5,849 nt of DNA from Deltaproteobacteria bacterium (GTDB lineage: Bacteria; Desulfobacterota; Desulfobacteria; Desulfobacterales; Desulfatirhabdiaceae). Shown here piece after piece: positions 5,841 to 5,849 of this stretch (within the stretch, counting starts at the first letter, position 1; each line of letters opens with the position of its first letter). The notes under the pieces are model-generated. The model was not told the origin of the DNA. It searched no databases and saw only the letters and a list, made by a program, of their open reading frames with translations. The position numbers and the translations under genes were made by a program. The stretch spans positions 1 to 5,849 of the forward strand of contig JAPLJE010000691.1 in the NCBI GenBank assembly GCA_026388755.1, given 5' to 3'.

Positions 5841-5849
5841 CAAAACACC

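Overview
The window looks like a bacterial type IV pilus locus, probably from a Gram-negative, mesophilic Desulfobacterota (deltaproteobacterial) relative. The evidence for that placement is a PilR-type sigma-54 activator next to a pilin gene with a near-perfect -24/-12 promoter, moderate GC content, and membrane/TPR proteins of a kind I associate with that group. The taxonomic call is an inference; no rRNA or other marker is present. All recognised genes are on the + strand.

Layout. Positions 2-616 hold the C-terminal part of a PilR-like response regulator: the end of the AAA+ domain and a Fis-type DNA-binding domain. A 457-base gap (617-1073) follows. It has no convincing gene, but it carries a cluster of TTTGGCA/TGCCAAA motifs (789-874), a sigma-54 promoter (980-995) and a perfect Shine-Dalgarno sequence (1061-1068). 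Next comes pilin 1 (1074-1484), whose stop codon runs into a 13-bp tandem repeat and a strong intrinsic terminator (1510-1544). Then come a 701-residue GT-C/TPR membrane protein (1615-3720), a second pilin one base after its stop codon (3722-4114), and a second, shorter GT-C/TPR membrane protein (4183-5733). The last 116 bases hold only a short hairpin.

How the genes may work together. PilR with sigma-54 RNA polymerase would drive pilin 1 at high level. The terminator should leave only read-through, or a separate weak promoter, to express the downstream genes. The order is pilin, membrane protein, pilin, membrane protein, that is, two copies of one two-gene module. Both large proteins carry the first-loop Asp-Asp motif, HPxQ-type helices and C-terminal TPRs that resemble eukaryotic TMTC O-mannosyltransferases (GT-C fold). 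Both pilins share cysteines and a C-terminal motif. The most economical hypothesis is that each membrane protein glycosylates, or otherwise handles in the periplasm, the pilin encoded just upstream. This would parallel pilin/tfpO- or tfpW-type pairs but use a TMTC-like enzyme. The function is inferred from family resemblance and gene order, not shown by the sequence.

The second membrane protein gene is clearly more AT-rich than the first, so the two modules may have different histories or be under different constraints.
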